Shown in pieces: positions 22,794 to 34,269 of a stretch of DNA of 60,000 nucleotides. The stretch is taken from positions 20,496,477 through 20,556,476 of the forward strand of contig CAIIXF020000004.1 of the NCBI GenBank assembly GCA_903813345.2. Reading direction: 5' to 3'. The first letter of the stretch is position 1. Each line of letters begins with the position of its first letter. A model generated the notes under the pieces. The model had not been told where the DNA came from. It saw only the letters and a list, made by a program, of their open reading frames with translations, and ran no database searches. A program made the translations under genes and the position numbers. This DNA comes from Owenia fusiformis (Eukaryota; Annelida; Polychaeta; Sabellida; Oweniidae).

Positions 22794-25700
22794 ATGGGGT
22801 TTGATGACCTGTTACCAGAATTAGGAGGATTCGGACGATATCAGAAAGTTTCCATAATCTCATTTTTATTATTCTATGCTGCAAATAGCTGGCAGTATAA
22901 TATTACAGTATTCATCGCCGCTGATATGCAACATTGGTGTCATGTGCCAGAGTTAGCCCATCTCAACCACACAACATTTATGAACATAGCTGTTCCCCTC
23001 GAGGAAAACCAGTTTGGGGAAGCCGTGTACAGTCAATGCAGGGTCTATGATCTCAACTACTCCAGTATCACAGACGATGATGTGACTAACTGGACCCCTA
23101 ATGGCAACATCAGTATAAGGAAATGCAACGGATATGTCTACGATACGAGCAGGTTCACGTCAACACTTGTAAGCCAGGTAAACAACTTATATATGATATA
23201 AGCAGGTACACATCAACACTTGTAAGCCAGGTAAACATTTTACATATGATACTAGTAGGTTCACGTCAACACTCGTAAGCCAGGTAAACAACTCATATGT
23301 GATACTAGGTTCACATAAACATAGATTTATGAACTTTTTACACATACATACCCTAAAGGGTCAAGTGTACACAAAGTAAACAATAATTTTACAATATATC
23401 AATACAAAAACAATATACGAGGGTTGATCCAAAAGTCCCGAACCGCTCGCTCTAAAAATCCCAATACTTCACAAAAAATTTTTCACACTTGGCCACAACC
23501 ACCCCACATAGCAGCTCCACTTTGTGTAAAAACAACCAATAAAGACCAGCAAAGAGCACGACATATTGTAGAGGTGGAAAAAAGTTATCGCATCGACATT
23601 CATAAGAAAGGTAAACAACTCATATATGATAATAGTAGGTACATCGACACTTGTAAGCATTATTAACAGTTCATATACTATAAAAGTAGGACGTACATCG
23701 ACTCATGAAGCAAGGTGAACAACTTTACACGCATATGATTGTAGCAGAACCATGCTGTCGACTTGAACACTTGCAAATCTGACTGAGTTGATGTTACTTG
23801 TATACGTTTAAATTAAACACCACATTGTAAAATAACAAAACAACAGTTGAAAAAATATAAAGAAAATAACGGGGAACAAATTCTTTAGTTGAGTACACTA
23901 CTTTAAAAAACAATTTACATGTGTATACATTTAATAAAAAGTATTTTAAAAAGTTTCTTCAAACGTTCAATGAATGCTGCCTTTAAAACCATTTACATTA
24001 GAAACCTTTTTGGAGCCATTTATTCATTCATGAAATCTATTACTATTGTTTGTAACTGGACGGCATGCGATCCTCAAAACATACGTTTCAGAATAGTCAA
24101 TGTGCTCTTTGACATTACTTGATCAAAAAACGAGTTAATACAAATTGAGGTAGACAAGTTCATTAACAAAAGGTTATTGTGTTGTCCTAAAACTAAATTT
24201 CCGTGGGAATATCTATCATCTTGTCAAGTTAACGGTCGACAAAAGTCTTTCTAATGGTATTTTAATATTCTTATAAAAAATGCATAAGTGGATTTGATTT
24301 TGAGCATTTTAAGATCAGGATCGCAAATATGTTTTCCAGGCCAATGAAAAGAACATTGCATGATGATAGGAATGATCATAGGTTCTTAGAAGAACGTACC
24401 AGGTGTTATATTGGATATATTCTGACCCCCACTGATTACAATGTCCCTCTCAATGGTTATCCAGGGACGAATTACAACTTTCTTCCTTACAATTATTCTC
24501 AGTTAGTATTATGATGGTTCACGTGAATCCCAAAAACTCAATATATAATATTGCTCTTGATTTACGCGACATAATACATGGAGTAATTCCCTGTATTCCA
24601 TACCTGATGAGGTTTCAGGGAAATATCAACCGGGAATATATTCCATATCTGGGCAAATATTTTTCGTATATCCCGCTCCAACGGAGCTCCGGGACATATG
24701 AATCGTATGTCCCGCTCAAAAAAAAAATTTGAAAATAAAAAAAAAATTTAAATAAATTCGGGAAAAAAATTTGAAAATAAAAATTTGAAAGAAATTCTGA
24801 AAAGAAAATTATGCAAAAAAATGTGAAAAAAAATTGAATTTATTTTGAAAATGATAACATATTTTGCAAGTAAACACACCAGAGCATATGGGATACATGC
24901 TTATTATTTCAAACCTCATCAGGTATGGAATACAACAGTTATGCACGGTCGGTTTGGATACAGGAAATATCCCTTGGGATATACAATATATCCTCCCTTG
25001 GTCCCTTCGGTCCCTTGGGAAGATATATTGTATATCCCTCGGGATATTCCCTGTATCCAAAACCTCCCAGTGCTTAACCCCTATTTATCCTATGACAAGT
25101 GAGGTTTGAAGTACACAACAGCGGGATATAGAATTGAAATATTGGATATATATCTCTCCCGCTGTGTATCTCCCGCTCTAGTATTCACTGGAAAATGTTT
25201 TTGTCCAGTGTATAAACAGTTAATTTATGAGAAGATCTTGCCATTGCAAAACTGTCGAAATGGATCCGGCAGACGATAGATTTTTTCTTTACCAAAATGT
25301 TGATGGATTTCTCGAAAATAATGAGAATGAGGATGCTTGAAGAAAACAAACCTGGATATGGGTGTCCTGATGTCACTTGTGAAACCTCACTTGTCATTGG
25401 ATAAATTAGTTACTAGTTAAGTGATGCTCGGTTTTGAATATGGGGTATATCCCTCGAGAAATATAATACATTTTGTGATGCTCCCTAGATCTACTTGTTG
25501 TGAATCAATAGACAATATAACGATAGTTTTTGGATCTAAATACTATTTTATAAATCTATTAAATTCACATGCGTTTCCAGCATCTCATTCTCATTTGATA
25601 TTTCAATATTGCATCAACGCATTTGTACACAGGGATATATGCAGAGTACCAAAATAGTACAAAATTAATACAAAATTAGAACTCTGGCGAAAGTGCGCTC

Positions 25701-28700
25701 ATGAGCACTCGTACCACGAGTGCTAATTTAGTACTAATTCATGATATGAGTACTCATTTAGTACTAAAACATGCACTTAATCAGTGCTCATAGTATGAGC
25801 CCTCATTGAGTAATAAAAAATCAATGAAATCAGTGCTATTTTATCACTCATCGTGTACTTAGTAAGTACTAAAATTGCAATAAATCAGCACTCATGACAT
25901 AAATGGTCATTTAGTACTTATATTTTATGAAATTAAGTACTCAATTAGAGCTAAAATGCCATGAGTACTATTTTAGTACTTGGCATATCTCTGTGTAACT
26001 GAGATTAAAAAATGTTGACAATATCTTTAAAATGGCTCCAAAGATCTGAATAATTGGGATACATATCCGGTTATTTTTCCACATTTTGAGCTTGTTTTTT
26101 AAAATCATGACCACTTAAAGTAGACCAATGAAACTTTGTAGAATGAAGAACATTGAACGAGGTTTAATTGTTCCAAATATGATTTCAAATCCATGTAGGA
26201 ATACAGGGTTATTATTGTTTGGGTTACATTTTTGGCTTACCCTGTACATATCATTATCAAAAATATCATTTTCAATATATCACAATAGCAGGCCTACAGA
26301 ATTGTTTTGAGATACTGAATTCACAACTTAATGACAATATGTATGTTTATAGTATGATTTGGTATGCGACCGGAAATGGCTGTATACCTTGGCAGCGTCA
26401 GCATTCATGGCGGGACTGTTCTGCGGTGCTTTCTGTTCCGGAGCTTTGGCAGATAGGTCAGCAATTGCATATTCATTTATATTTTGAAAAAATCTCGGTG
26501 ATTAGAAAAATGATTTGTCGATATCTTTTAAGCATTTTCAGCATCTCTTGATTGCCAGCTAATCATTTTTTTCAAACAGGTTTGGGCGGCAACGAACTGG
26601 TTTAATAATGCTGGCTCTTCACATGTTGACGACCATGGGAGCAGCTTTGGTACCAAATTATACAGCGTTTCTTGTACTCCGTGGCCTTGTGGGGGCAACA
26701 GCGTTGGGTTCATTTACGCCGCTTTATGCTTACAGTGAGTACGATGTTTGACTTTGTATACATTTTCAGCTCAAGATATCCATATTAGTATATGGTGAGT
26801 ACTCATAATAGTTATTATAACGACTGGACAATTCCTCATTATTCCCCAACCACAAGTAGATAGCCAAATTCAGTTAAAGGAATTTTCAATTCAATTTCAA
26901 TTTCAAAATAATTTATTTCAGTTTTCATTACAAAAATTACAACATTATACAGGCTATGACACCCCAGGGGGTGTATGACTGCCCATAATTAAATTTACAA
27001 TAAACATGATAAACTGTGAACATTTAAAGTGGTACATAGGTCAATACAATAATATAATATAAATACAATATACAAATACAATAATATGAGACAATAAAGA
27101 AATGAAATAAATGTTTTGGTTACTCTGTACTCAGGAGGTCAATTTTCGTTGTCATGTCGGCATATTGCAATGATCCTTGATATTTATTGTCTGGACTTTC
27201 ATACTAATCCACGGTAAACATATTAGAATGGGTATACAGTGTATCAATATAAACTGGGACACTTTTTCCTGGGTACACTATTGTCTTTTACACCAGTAAT
27301 GATGACAAAATACGACGCACGGCGCTGTGTTTGTATGTAGCGTATGAACAATTTACTGGGTGTGCATGCATTCAATGATTTGTAGATCTTGAGGCCATGT
27401 CCAAGGAGACCAGGTCTAAGGCTTTTTATATCATAATGGTGGGGCGGATAGCAAAAGGTGGTCTGGTACTCCTAGGGTATTTCATACGAAACCACATACA
27501 CCTTCAGATCGCTGCCTCTGTATGTCTTCTACCAGGAATGATTGTAGTGTTGTAAGTATATTGAGTTAGTTATTTATAAGATAATCTCTATTTACTCAGA
27601 AATGTCTTCTTCTAGTCGCCTTGCAGGGCCACTTCGTTTGTTGTGATTTAAAGTATATATGTATTTATATGTATTAAGGTCAGGTAGCACTTTGATTGAA
27701 TTTCACGACCATGTACTATTTTCAGATATAAACATAACTCATTCCACACATCAATTACATCTTTCATTCTTGCACAAAAGATGCATTAGTGTACCTACAC
27801 TATTAATTGAGGGTTGATAATGCTTCAGAATGTTTGAATAACTAGAATATTCAGTGGTTTACTTTTCAAAATTGCAAATAAATTCCAAAGTGCAAAGCAC
27901 ATTTATGCATTAAGCAAATATTAAGCAATTATCATTCTATGATGGGCAATACCTGTTCATCTTTTAATAGTTTTTGGTACTAGCGGGTGTCCCGAAAGTC
28001 CCGAAAATTACTCAAATTCTAGCAGTAATATGATAATATTTTTACCTCACGTTGCTCGTCTTCTAGTTTCCTACCCGAGTCCCCGCGCTGGCTGATGGCA
28101 ACTGGGCGTTGGAACGAGGCAGAAGCCGTGTGTAGGAAGATCGCCCGTATCAACCGTGTAAAACTTCCCGAAAACTTTAACGTGGATAAATGTAGAGAAG
28201 TACATATTTTGATTATATATATATAATAAAATTTAAATAAAGACATAAGATGATTTAATTTCGTTGCAACTAGATTCTTGTTCAAATCCTCAGGCAACTG
28301 ACAGAAAATCGCAGTATGACGTAATCGTTGGAATAATTTCTCTACCTTTATTTTGGATTATGTTATTATAGATTTCAATTAATACTGTCATATTCATTTG
28401 TCTATTCATTTCAAAGTCATCAAATTGACGGTGTAAGTAACAGAGTATAATGATATTGTACAAGTTGAGGTTTATTTGAAATATACAACTCAGACGATGA
28501 GACAATCAAGAGGTTTTGGATACTTTCAATAAAATTAAACCCTTATATTCTTCGCTACTTATTTAGAGTCATTGAGTCATTATTCTCTTCAAATTAACTT
28601 AAACCACAAACTTTAATTGTTGCTTTTTACAACTAGCTGTATTCCGAAAACAAAACCTGTGATGAAAATGCCAGGAAGAGTGCCACAATACTGGATTTAT

Positions 28701-31700
28701 TCAGAACCCCACGCCTCAGGAAGCGAACACTTTTAACGTATTGTATGTGGTAAGTATTGCGATCTTGTTCCACATTCATATTGGAGACGCGTGAACTATT
28801 TAAACGCCATCAAACTGTGCGTGTGGTCGCGGAATCGTATTTAAACACATCGAGTTGCACTGTTATTGTACTCTCACACCGGAATAGCCTGACAACGGTA
28901 AAGCCATTGACTGTAAAGCCAGCAGATACAGTTGTCACAAATCGCTTCAATTAGATGTTCACGAACTGTATGTTTAATAGAGCACCTAGACTACGGATAA
29001 CAACAGGGATCGAAAACTACGAGCTAGTACGGGCCTGGTAGTAACAAACTATTACGAGGCTCGAAAATTACAAGCAATTACGGGACTCTTAACGAGGCCC
29101 GTACGAGATTGTACAGGGCCCGTTGACTCAACGAGCCTCGGACGGGCTTGTACGGGGTCCGATATGGAAATTGCCTGTGCACAGTCTAGACGTCTTTAAC
29201 TTCGAATTCCACTTTCCTTCGAAAAGTGGAAAAGATGTCATTTTCTTGTTTTTGTACTCTGATTGTGCAGAAAAAGTATTTTTAACTTTATCACTTTTTA
29301 ACTTTAAGGTTGAAGGAGGTGGTAATTTGATATTTTTAATACTCCGTTTAGTACAGTAAAACATAGTGAGAGGAAACACACATGTACACGCATATACGGG
29401 GTAAAGTATTCATATTTTAATATAAACATAGTTATTTTATTTTAAGGTGTACATTGATTTTCCTTGCATTTGGAATTGATTTCAATGTTGAGAAAATCAT
29501 CCCGGGGGATGTTTATTTGAATATGCTCTGCATGGCGTGTTTGAATGAGGTATGTATCATACATTAGCAATTGCCATTCAATCAATCAATCATTCGATAA
29601 TTAAGGAATAATGAAACAACGTTTGTTAAACCGATGTGGCCCAAAGCACACGTGACATGTACAATTACCCTTTTTAAATTTAAAATGTGAACACTAATAA
29701 GGTATACCATAGACACCGCATGGTATTATACAGGGTGTCCCGAAAGTATGCCCCCCCCCCCCCTAGCCAGACATATTCCAGTGTCCTCATAGTATGTGTC
29801 ATATATCATTTTAAAGCTTATCCAAAGTTACATTGATTTGCCAAGTATCGTGGTTTAACTCCCAAATGGGAAAAAGTTACAGTCATTTTAAAAGTTAGTG
29901 TTTTGTCAAAATAAAGTTCAACTTTACACCACACTACTAGTCAATGAGTCCCCCTTTGGTCATGTTAACAGTAGCAATTATTTTCAGATATGACCTTAAA
30001 AGCCCTTCAAATAGGGGTGTGGTATTTCATAACCCTCTTAAAACCTGTTAAGGCACTTTAGAAGAGTTTCCTTAGAGTTTCTACCCTCACCGTTCTCTTT
30101 TTCCAACTCAATATCCATCCGACCCGAAAAGAATTGCTGCTGTTAAGATGGCCCGGAAGGACACATTGACTTGTAATTTGGTGTAAAATTGAACTTAATT
30201 TTGACCAAACACTAAATTTTGAAATGCCTGTAATTTTTTTACATTTGAGAGTTGAACCATGATACTTGGTGAATCAATGTAACTTTGGACAAGCTTTAAC
30301 ATGATATATGACACATACTATGAGGACACTGGTATATGTCTGCCTAGGGGGGGGGGGCATACTTTCGGGACACCCTGCACGTCACTAAAATGACCTATTA
30401 TACGGCATCATATACAGGGTACATGTAGGTTTACATGACGCAAGTGCCTAAAGTCATGGCAATGTGGGCCTTTAGGAAATTACTTATAAATAATTCCAAG
30501 TCGCTGTTGTTCGAGACACATCATGTCGATATTCATTATTTGTTATAGCTTGGAGGCTTCGTGACAGGATACATTGCCATATTCAAAATGAAGCGAAGGA
30601 TTGTTGTGACTACTTGGTTTATAATTGCTGGTGTATGTGTAATTGCCATGGCTCCATTGATGTTACTAGGTCGGTACACCGACACCCACACTATCAGAAA
30701 TAACTGATATGTGATCAATTGATTTTCCTCTTAATCTATTAATTATTTTGGGCAGTGTAAATGTTAACTTATCCTAAAGATGCAACAATCAGTGTAGGGG
30801 GCCATTCAACAATCATCGACCAGTGTCAAAATATTTAAGTTTGGATATTTCATCAAGACTAACATATATTTATATTATCTTCAAAGAAACCCCCTGGATG
30901 AATATCATTTCAGCTGATATTCCTCTTGAAACGTGGTGGGACTCCCTTTATAGAAGCTTTGAACTGAGTTTACACTTCTAAATGCTGAAATTGATAGTTT
31001 ATCCATACATTTTAAGAAAATAGGTATGTCAAAGATGATGCGAAGCCAAATATTGACCTGATAGCTCAGAAAAATAACAATTTTCGAATTGTCTCTCTAC
31101 AGTGCTTGTTGCACACTTTAAATTTATAATTATTATACATCCTATGTTAATTGCTATAATTTATTTTCAATTTCTCTACTTTTCTCTATTATCTTCTACT
31201 CATAGGATTCTGTTTTATTTTTGTATATTTATTACTAGGCATATTTTCTGTGCAAACTGAGCATCATATTGTCTTATCTATTATATTGAATTCGATTTGA
31301 TCATTATTAAACATTCCATGTTAATAAGATTTTGTTTTCCTATAGTGTTAATTTTATTTCTGTAGTTATTAATAGGCATTTCCATCTGTCATATGTTATT
31401 AATAGGCAGAGGCATCTGTCTACACTTAGAATCTCATCGTAAGTTATAGCCCTGGGGACTTTTGTCACTGGGGCACTGAGAATCTTATCATTGATATGTA
31501 TCGTGTATTTATTCAGTATGACGCTGCCTTTATACCTGTTCTCTGGAACAAAGGTTGCTTTTCAGTTTTCTGTTATTATTTTCAACTGTTAACCTTCTTT
31601 TTAATATTGTATTTGTTTATTTTATTCCAGGTATCCCAGGTATAATTACTGCCCTGGGTCTGATAGGTGCTATGCTGGTGACCAACTTATGGTGTCTAGT

Positions 31701-33546
31701 GTACCTTTTCGCGGGGGAACTGTGTCCGACAGTGGCACGGACAGTTGGCATGGGAAGTGGTTCAAGCTTATCTAGACTGGGTGGCCTCATTACACCACAG
31801 CTTCCACTGCTGGTAACTTAACTCCCTCAGTTACAATAAGTCGGATTTAAAAATCATAAAATTTGAATTTAAACATACATTTGTCAAAGGTGGAGTTGTG
31901 TCATTTTTAATTACCACCTCGCTACATTATATACTGTAATACGACAAAATGAATTGAAAGTATAAAAACACGATATCTTCCTCCGTAAGAACGATATATA
32001 TAGATATATATAAGATGTCATCTAATATTTTGTATACAATTTTTAATCTTGTGTCATTTTACATCAAAGAGGGCCAACACAAGTCTTTTCATTTTTATGT
32101 CATTACCACCATCATGTAGCCTCTGAATTATTAGTGCCACATGTAATATATTTACCAAATATACAGGGTGGTCCAAAAAAGTCAACCGCTGCAAGAGGCT
32201 ATGTTTTCCTTAATACACCAAATATCTTTAGAAAATCAAAAGAAAATCTAATATTCAATGTTTTGAGCCATAATTCTTTAGAATTGGTCCATAATTAATG
32301 AATATATTGACATTTCAAGATCATATGGGGGCTTAGAACATTTCTTTGGATCACAATAACTTTGCAACGAACAGAGAGGTACCTGTAGGATGTTAATTTT
32401 TATGTCATAATATGCGTGATTCAAAACCAAACTAAGTCAGAAAATATTATATCTTTAATACCGTATTTAAACGAAATGTAAGGCGAAGGGTTGAAGAACT
32501 GCGGATGTTGAAATTCACATTTTATCCATTTTCAGTGATTTTTGTTTAGGGCATTATGATTTCTGCAAATTCCAAGACTAAGAAAAATGTACGGTACCAA
32601 TAACATTTTAGACCTTCTTCTACAACATGTGAACACATGAAAAATGATTCTTGCAGGAAATTAGGGAAATATGGCCCGTTGCAGGGGTTCACTTTTTTGG
32701 ACCACCCTGTATCTCTTCCGCAATCCACATGAATTGTATATTTTTCTGTTTCAATAAAGGGTGATATTTGGTATGGACTACCCTACATAGTACTAGGAGT
32801 TGTAGCGATTCTCGGTGGAATCCTTGTGCTTTGCCTCCCTGAGACGAAGAACCGGAGACTACCAGATACCCTTCAAGAGGCAGAAATATTCGGAACGTGA
32901 GTTACTTCATTCTGTAAATTGATTATCATAACTGGTCTGTTACTTATGTTTCATTTGAGCTGCCAGGTCCAGCGAACTAATTGTTACCCCCAATGATTAC
33001 AAGCGTTTATATACCATTGTGTCAACGTGAATTACAAGTGTACATATACACACTACTATACCTTGCATTTGGTGTTCATGAGCAACCCATTTGGCTTATT
33101 AGTAATGATTATGTATTTGTTTTTATTTGTCTGTTCCTTATGAATGGTTTATCGGTTGAAAATTAGATGCCAGTAAGGCACTTTCAAAAATATATTAAAC
33201 AATTCAATTAGACAAACAAAGTATCTTATGCATTTCTAGGTGTTAGGTATAGTAGTGTGTATAGTGGACTATTGCTTAATTTGTATTAAGACGATGTTTG
33301 GAAATAATATAACTGGAGTTCAAAATGTAAAAACGTACACAAGCAGCTTCAGATATTTTTCAAATGGCCATCTACTACCAGATTAAGTAATTAATAAAAC
33401 GTATGACTACCGAGACGATACGCTGTAATAATTTCCTTAATTTCAGGGCTAAATATGATCAAGACTATGCCATGGAAACAGCGACATCTATTCAAGCTCC
33501 ACTGAAGGACGACGGGGCAAAAGACGAAGGGGAGTTGATGTTGTAA
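22794..33546 (+). CDS. SLC22-family organic ion transporter, copy 1 (11 exons, 565 aa)
   Basis: Plasma-membrane MFS transporter of organic ions. Exons: 22794-23177, 26353-26456, 26580-26734, 27386-27551, 28067-28199, 28637-28749, 29447-29549, 30549-30669, 31631-31812, 32760-32896, 33447-33546 (TAA). All have GT-AG borders and the frame closes exactly. Exon 1 encodes the cytoplasmic N-terminus (MGFDDLLPELGG), TM1 and most of the large Cys-rich extracellular loop with N-glycosylation sites (NHT at 58-60). Exons 2-3 hold CDRKW and MFS motif A (ADRFGRQR, 161-168). Exon 5 carries the SLC22 signature LPESPRWL (272-279). Exon 9 has GELCPTVAR and SSLSRLGG. At the TM11 position where cation carriers have Asp there is Arg475, as in anion and carnitine carriers, so anions or zwitterions are more likely substrates. 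Length is normal for the family. The ATG at 22794 aligns with the second Met of the paralogue. Sixteen or so kb downstream lies the tandem copy. AATAAA signals follow the stop at about 33688, 33769 and 33779. Confidence 0.95.
23140..23765 (+). repeat. ~53-bp tandem array repeating the exon 1 end and its 5' splice site (copy 1)
   Basis: The true exon 1 end (GATACGAGCAGGTTCACG ... GTAAGCCAG|GTAAAC) is followed in the intron by further copies starting near 23194 and 23247, each with an intact AAGCCAG|GTAAAC. More degenerate copies follow near 23300, 23626, 23679 and 23737. The array is interrupted at about 23415-23605 by an insertion. The first two intronic copies have good consensus donors, so they are potential alternative 5' splice sites. 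Confidence 0.8.
23415..23605 (+). mobile_element. Small insertion with mariner-like end inside the exon 1 array
   Basis: It begins GAGGGTTGATCCAAAAGTCC, which resembles the terminal repeat of mariner-type transposons, and separates tandem-array units on both sides. No matching right end was found, and the ORF at 23424-23666 has no transposase motif. It is probably a fragment. Confidence 0.4.
23768..24325 (+). repeat. Segmental duplicate of the protease upstream intron (bases 1-2251)
   Basis: From 23768 the sequence matches the window start base for base for about 40 nt and then with scattered changes. After a 1.7 kb gap relative to the left copy it resumes at about 23936 to 24325. The block ends at GATCGCA, one base short of the AG acceptor that precedes the first visible protease exon in the other copy. 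No exon sequence is included. Confidence 0.8.
24580..25180. repeat. Dispersed GGGATAT/CCCGCTC palindromic repeat in SLC22 copy 1 intron 1
   Basis: A block with CAACCGGGAATATATTCCAT and ATCGTATGTCCCGCT (about 24600-24720) is followed by A-rich filler. Then comes a hairpin whose arms are GGATACAGGAAATATCCCTT and AGGGATATTCCCTGTATCC-like sequence (about 24955-25060). The same two blocks in the same order occur in intron 1 of copy 2 (about 41160-41290 and 41935-42100), and relatives are at 58270-59400. A further fragment lies at about 25385-25480. Confidence 0.7.
25628..25995. mobile_element. 368-bp MITE with CACAGGGATAT ends and AGTACT-rich interior
   Basis: The left end CACAGGGATATATGCAGAGT is mirrored by the right end ending GGCATATCTCTGTG. 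TA lies on both sides (25626-25627, 25996-25997), the duplication expected of Tc1/mariner-type insertion. The interior is full of alternating AGTACT, GAGTACT and GCACTCAT words. No ORF is present. Confidence 0.65.
26880..27000 (-). repeat. Probable LINE/SINE 3'-end remnant in intron 3 of SLC22 copy 1
   Basis: The stretch starts with TTCAATTCAATTTCAATTTC and AATAATTTATTTCAG, then a short hairpin around GACACCCCAGGGGGTGT. It looks like the tail of a retroelement lying in reverse orientation. No RT sequence is present. Confidence 0.3.
28990..29170. repeat. Self-complementary TACGGGCC/GGCCCGTA-rich segment in intron 6 of SLC22 copy 1
   Basis: Words such as GTACGGGCC, GAGGCCCGTAC, ACAGGGCCCGTTG and GGACGGGCTTGTAC recur within 180 bp in both orientations, and GC is raised. 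It is probably a short palindromic repeat; the 5-6 nearby ORFs are incidental. Confidence 0.4.
29731..30377. mobile_element. 647-bp MITE with CAGGGTGTCCCGAAAGTATG termini in intron 7 of SLC22 copy 1
   Basis: The left end is followed by a run of C, and the right end is preceded by a run of G and mirrors the left. Inner arms match too (CCTCATAGTATGTGTCATAT near 29785 against the reverse near 30310). The terminal repeats extend roughly 200 bp with mismatches. A clear target duplication was not found: TA precedes the left end but CA follows the right. A solo related end occurs near 27985 (GGGTGTCCCGAAAGTCCCG). Confidence 0.7.
32164..32709. mobile_element. 546-bp MITE with CAGGGTGGTCCAAAAAAGT termini in intron 9 of SLC22 copy 1
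   Basis: The ends are CAGGGTGGTCCAAAAAAGT and its reverse complement, with inner arms CAACCGCTGCAAGAG and CGTTGCAGGGGTT partly matching. TA flanks both ends (32162-32163 and 32710-32711), as expected for Tc1/mariner-type transposition. It ends 50 bp before exon 10. A related end is at 57884. Confidence 0.75.
33055..33275 (+). repeat. Inverted duplicate: SLC22 copy 1 intron 10 versus upstream of copy 2
   Basis: This part of intron 10 contains GCATTTGGTGTTCATGAGCA and TGAATGGTTTATCGG. It recurs in reverse complement at about 38690-38935 (TGCTCATGAACACCAAATGC, CCGATAAACCATTCATGA). Similarity runs over about 220 bp with small indels. Confidence 0.7.
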
Positions 33547-33768
33547 TCAAACAAACTCAATCATCAATTAACTTTGACTTGCTTTCTTGCTTAATAGGTC
33601 CTTTTTACATTCCCTTATCTTATAGCATTGTAAAAACCCAAATACAAATAATGAATGAATTGTATTTTATTGTTAAACAAAACATGTAATAAAATATTAA
33701 TCAATTAAAAGATGGCAGCACTTTACTGTTTGGTTATTGGAATCAATAGTATAGTTTCTAAATAACTA

Positions 33769-33784
33769 AATAAAGCTGAATAAA
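33769..33784 (+). terminator. Candidate polyadenylation signals of SLC22 copy 1
   Basis: Two AATAAA hexamers (33769-33774 and 33779-33784) lie about 225-240 nt after the stop codon; another AATAAA is at about 33688. Which one is used cannot be seen from sequence. Confidence 0.45.
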
Positions 33785-34269
33785 GCTGACATAATATATG
33801 TCACCTTTGTTCATCTTGGGCCAACCTTCCATTGAGTTCTATGCTAAAAGCTTTCAATAGTCACTTAATTTCATGATTTATCAAAGAGTGTTAAATCTAT
33901 CCGAAATTTGAATGGCATACTATTAAATGACCATGTCAATGAACATATTGTGATTAAACATGAACATGTTGGTTGTTAATTTTAGCATAACACCAATGGA
34001 GATTTGGCCCAAGTTTTTTTAAAATGTCATGGAGAATGATTTAAAAGACATAAATGTGTAAATCAAAGCTATTATTATAGGAAACAAATCACTGAATTCA
34101 AATATGCTATTAAAAAGAAAGAAATGTAAGTCATTGGAGGTAAAATGTGCAAATCTCTTAAAATCTCGTGAAAAACGAGAATTAGCGAGATTTCAAAATC
34201 ATTTAGAAACTCCCTTATTCAAAATACAAACTGCTAGTGTATACCTTTGTCAAACAGCGTTTTTGTCAA

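Noticed and set aside
23424-23666. 80-codon ORF as a mariner transposase fragment
   Set aside because: Only the terminal sequence looks mariner-like; the translated peptide has no DDE-type or helix-turn-helix motif.
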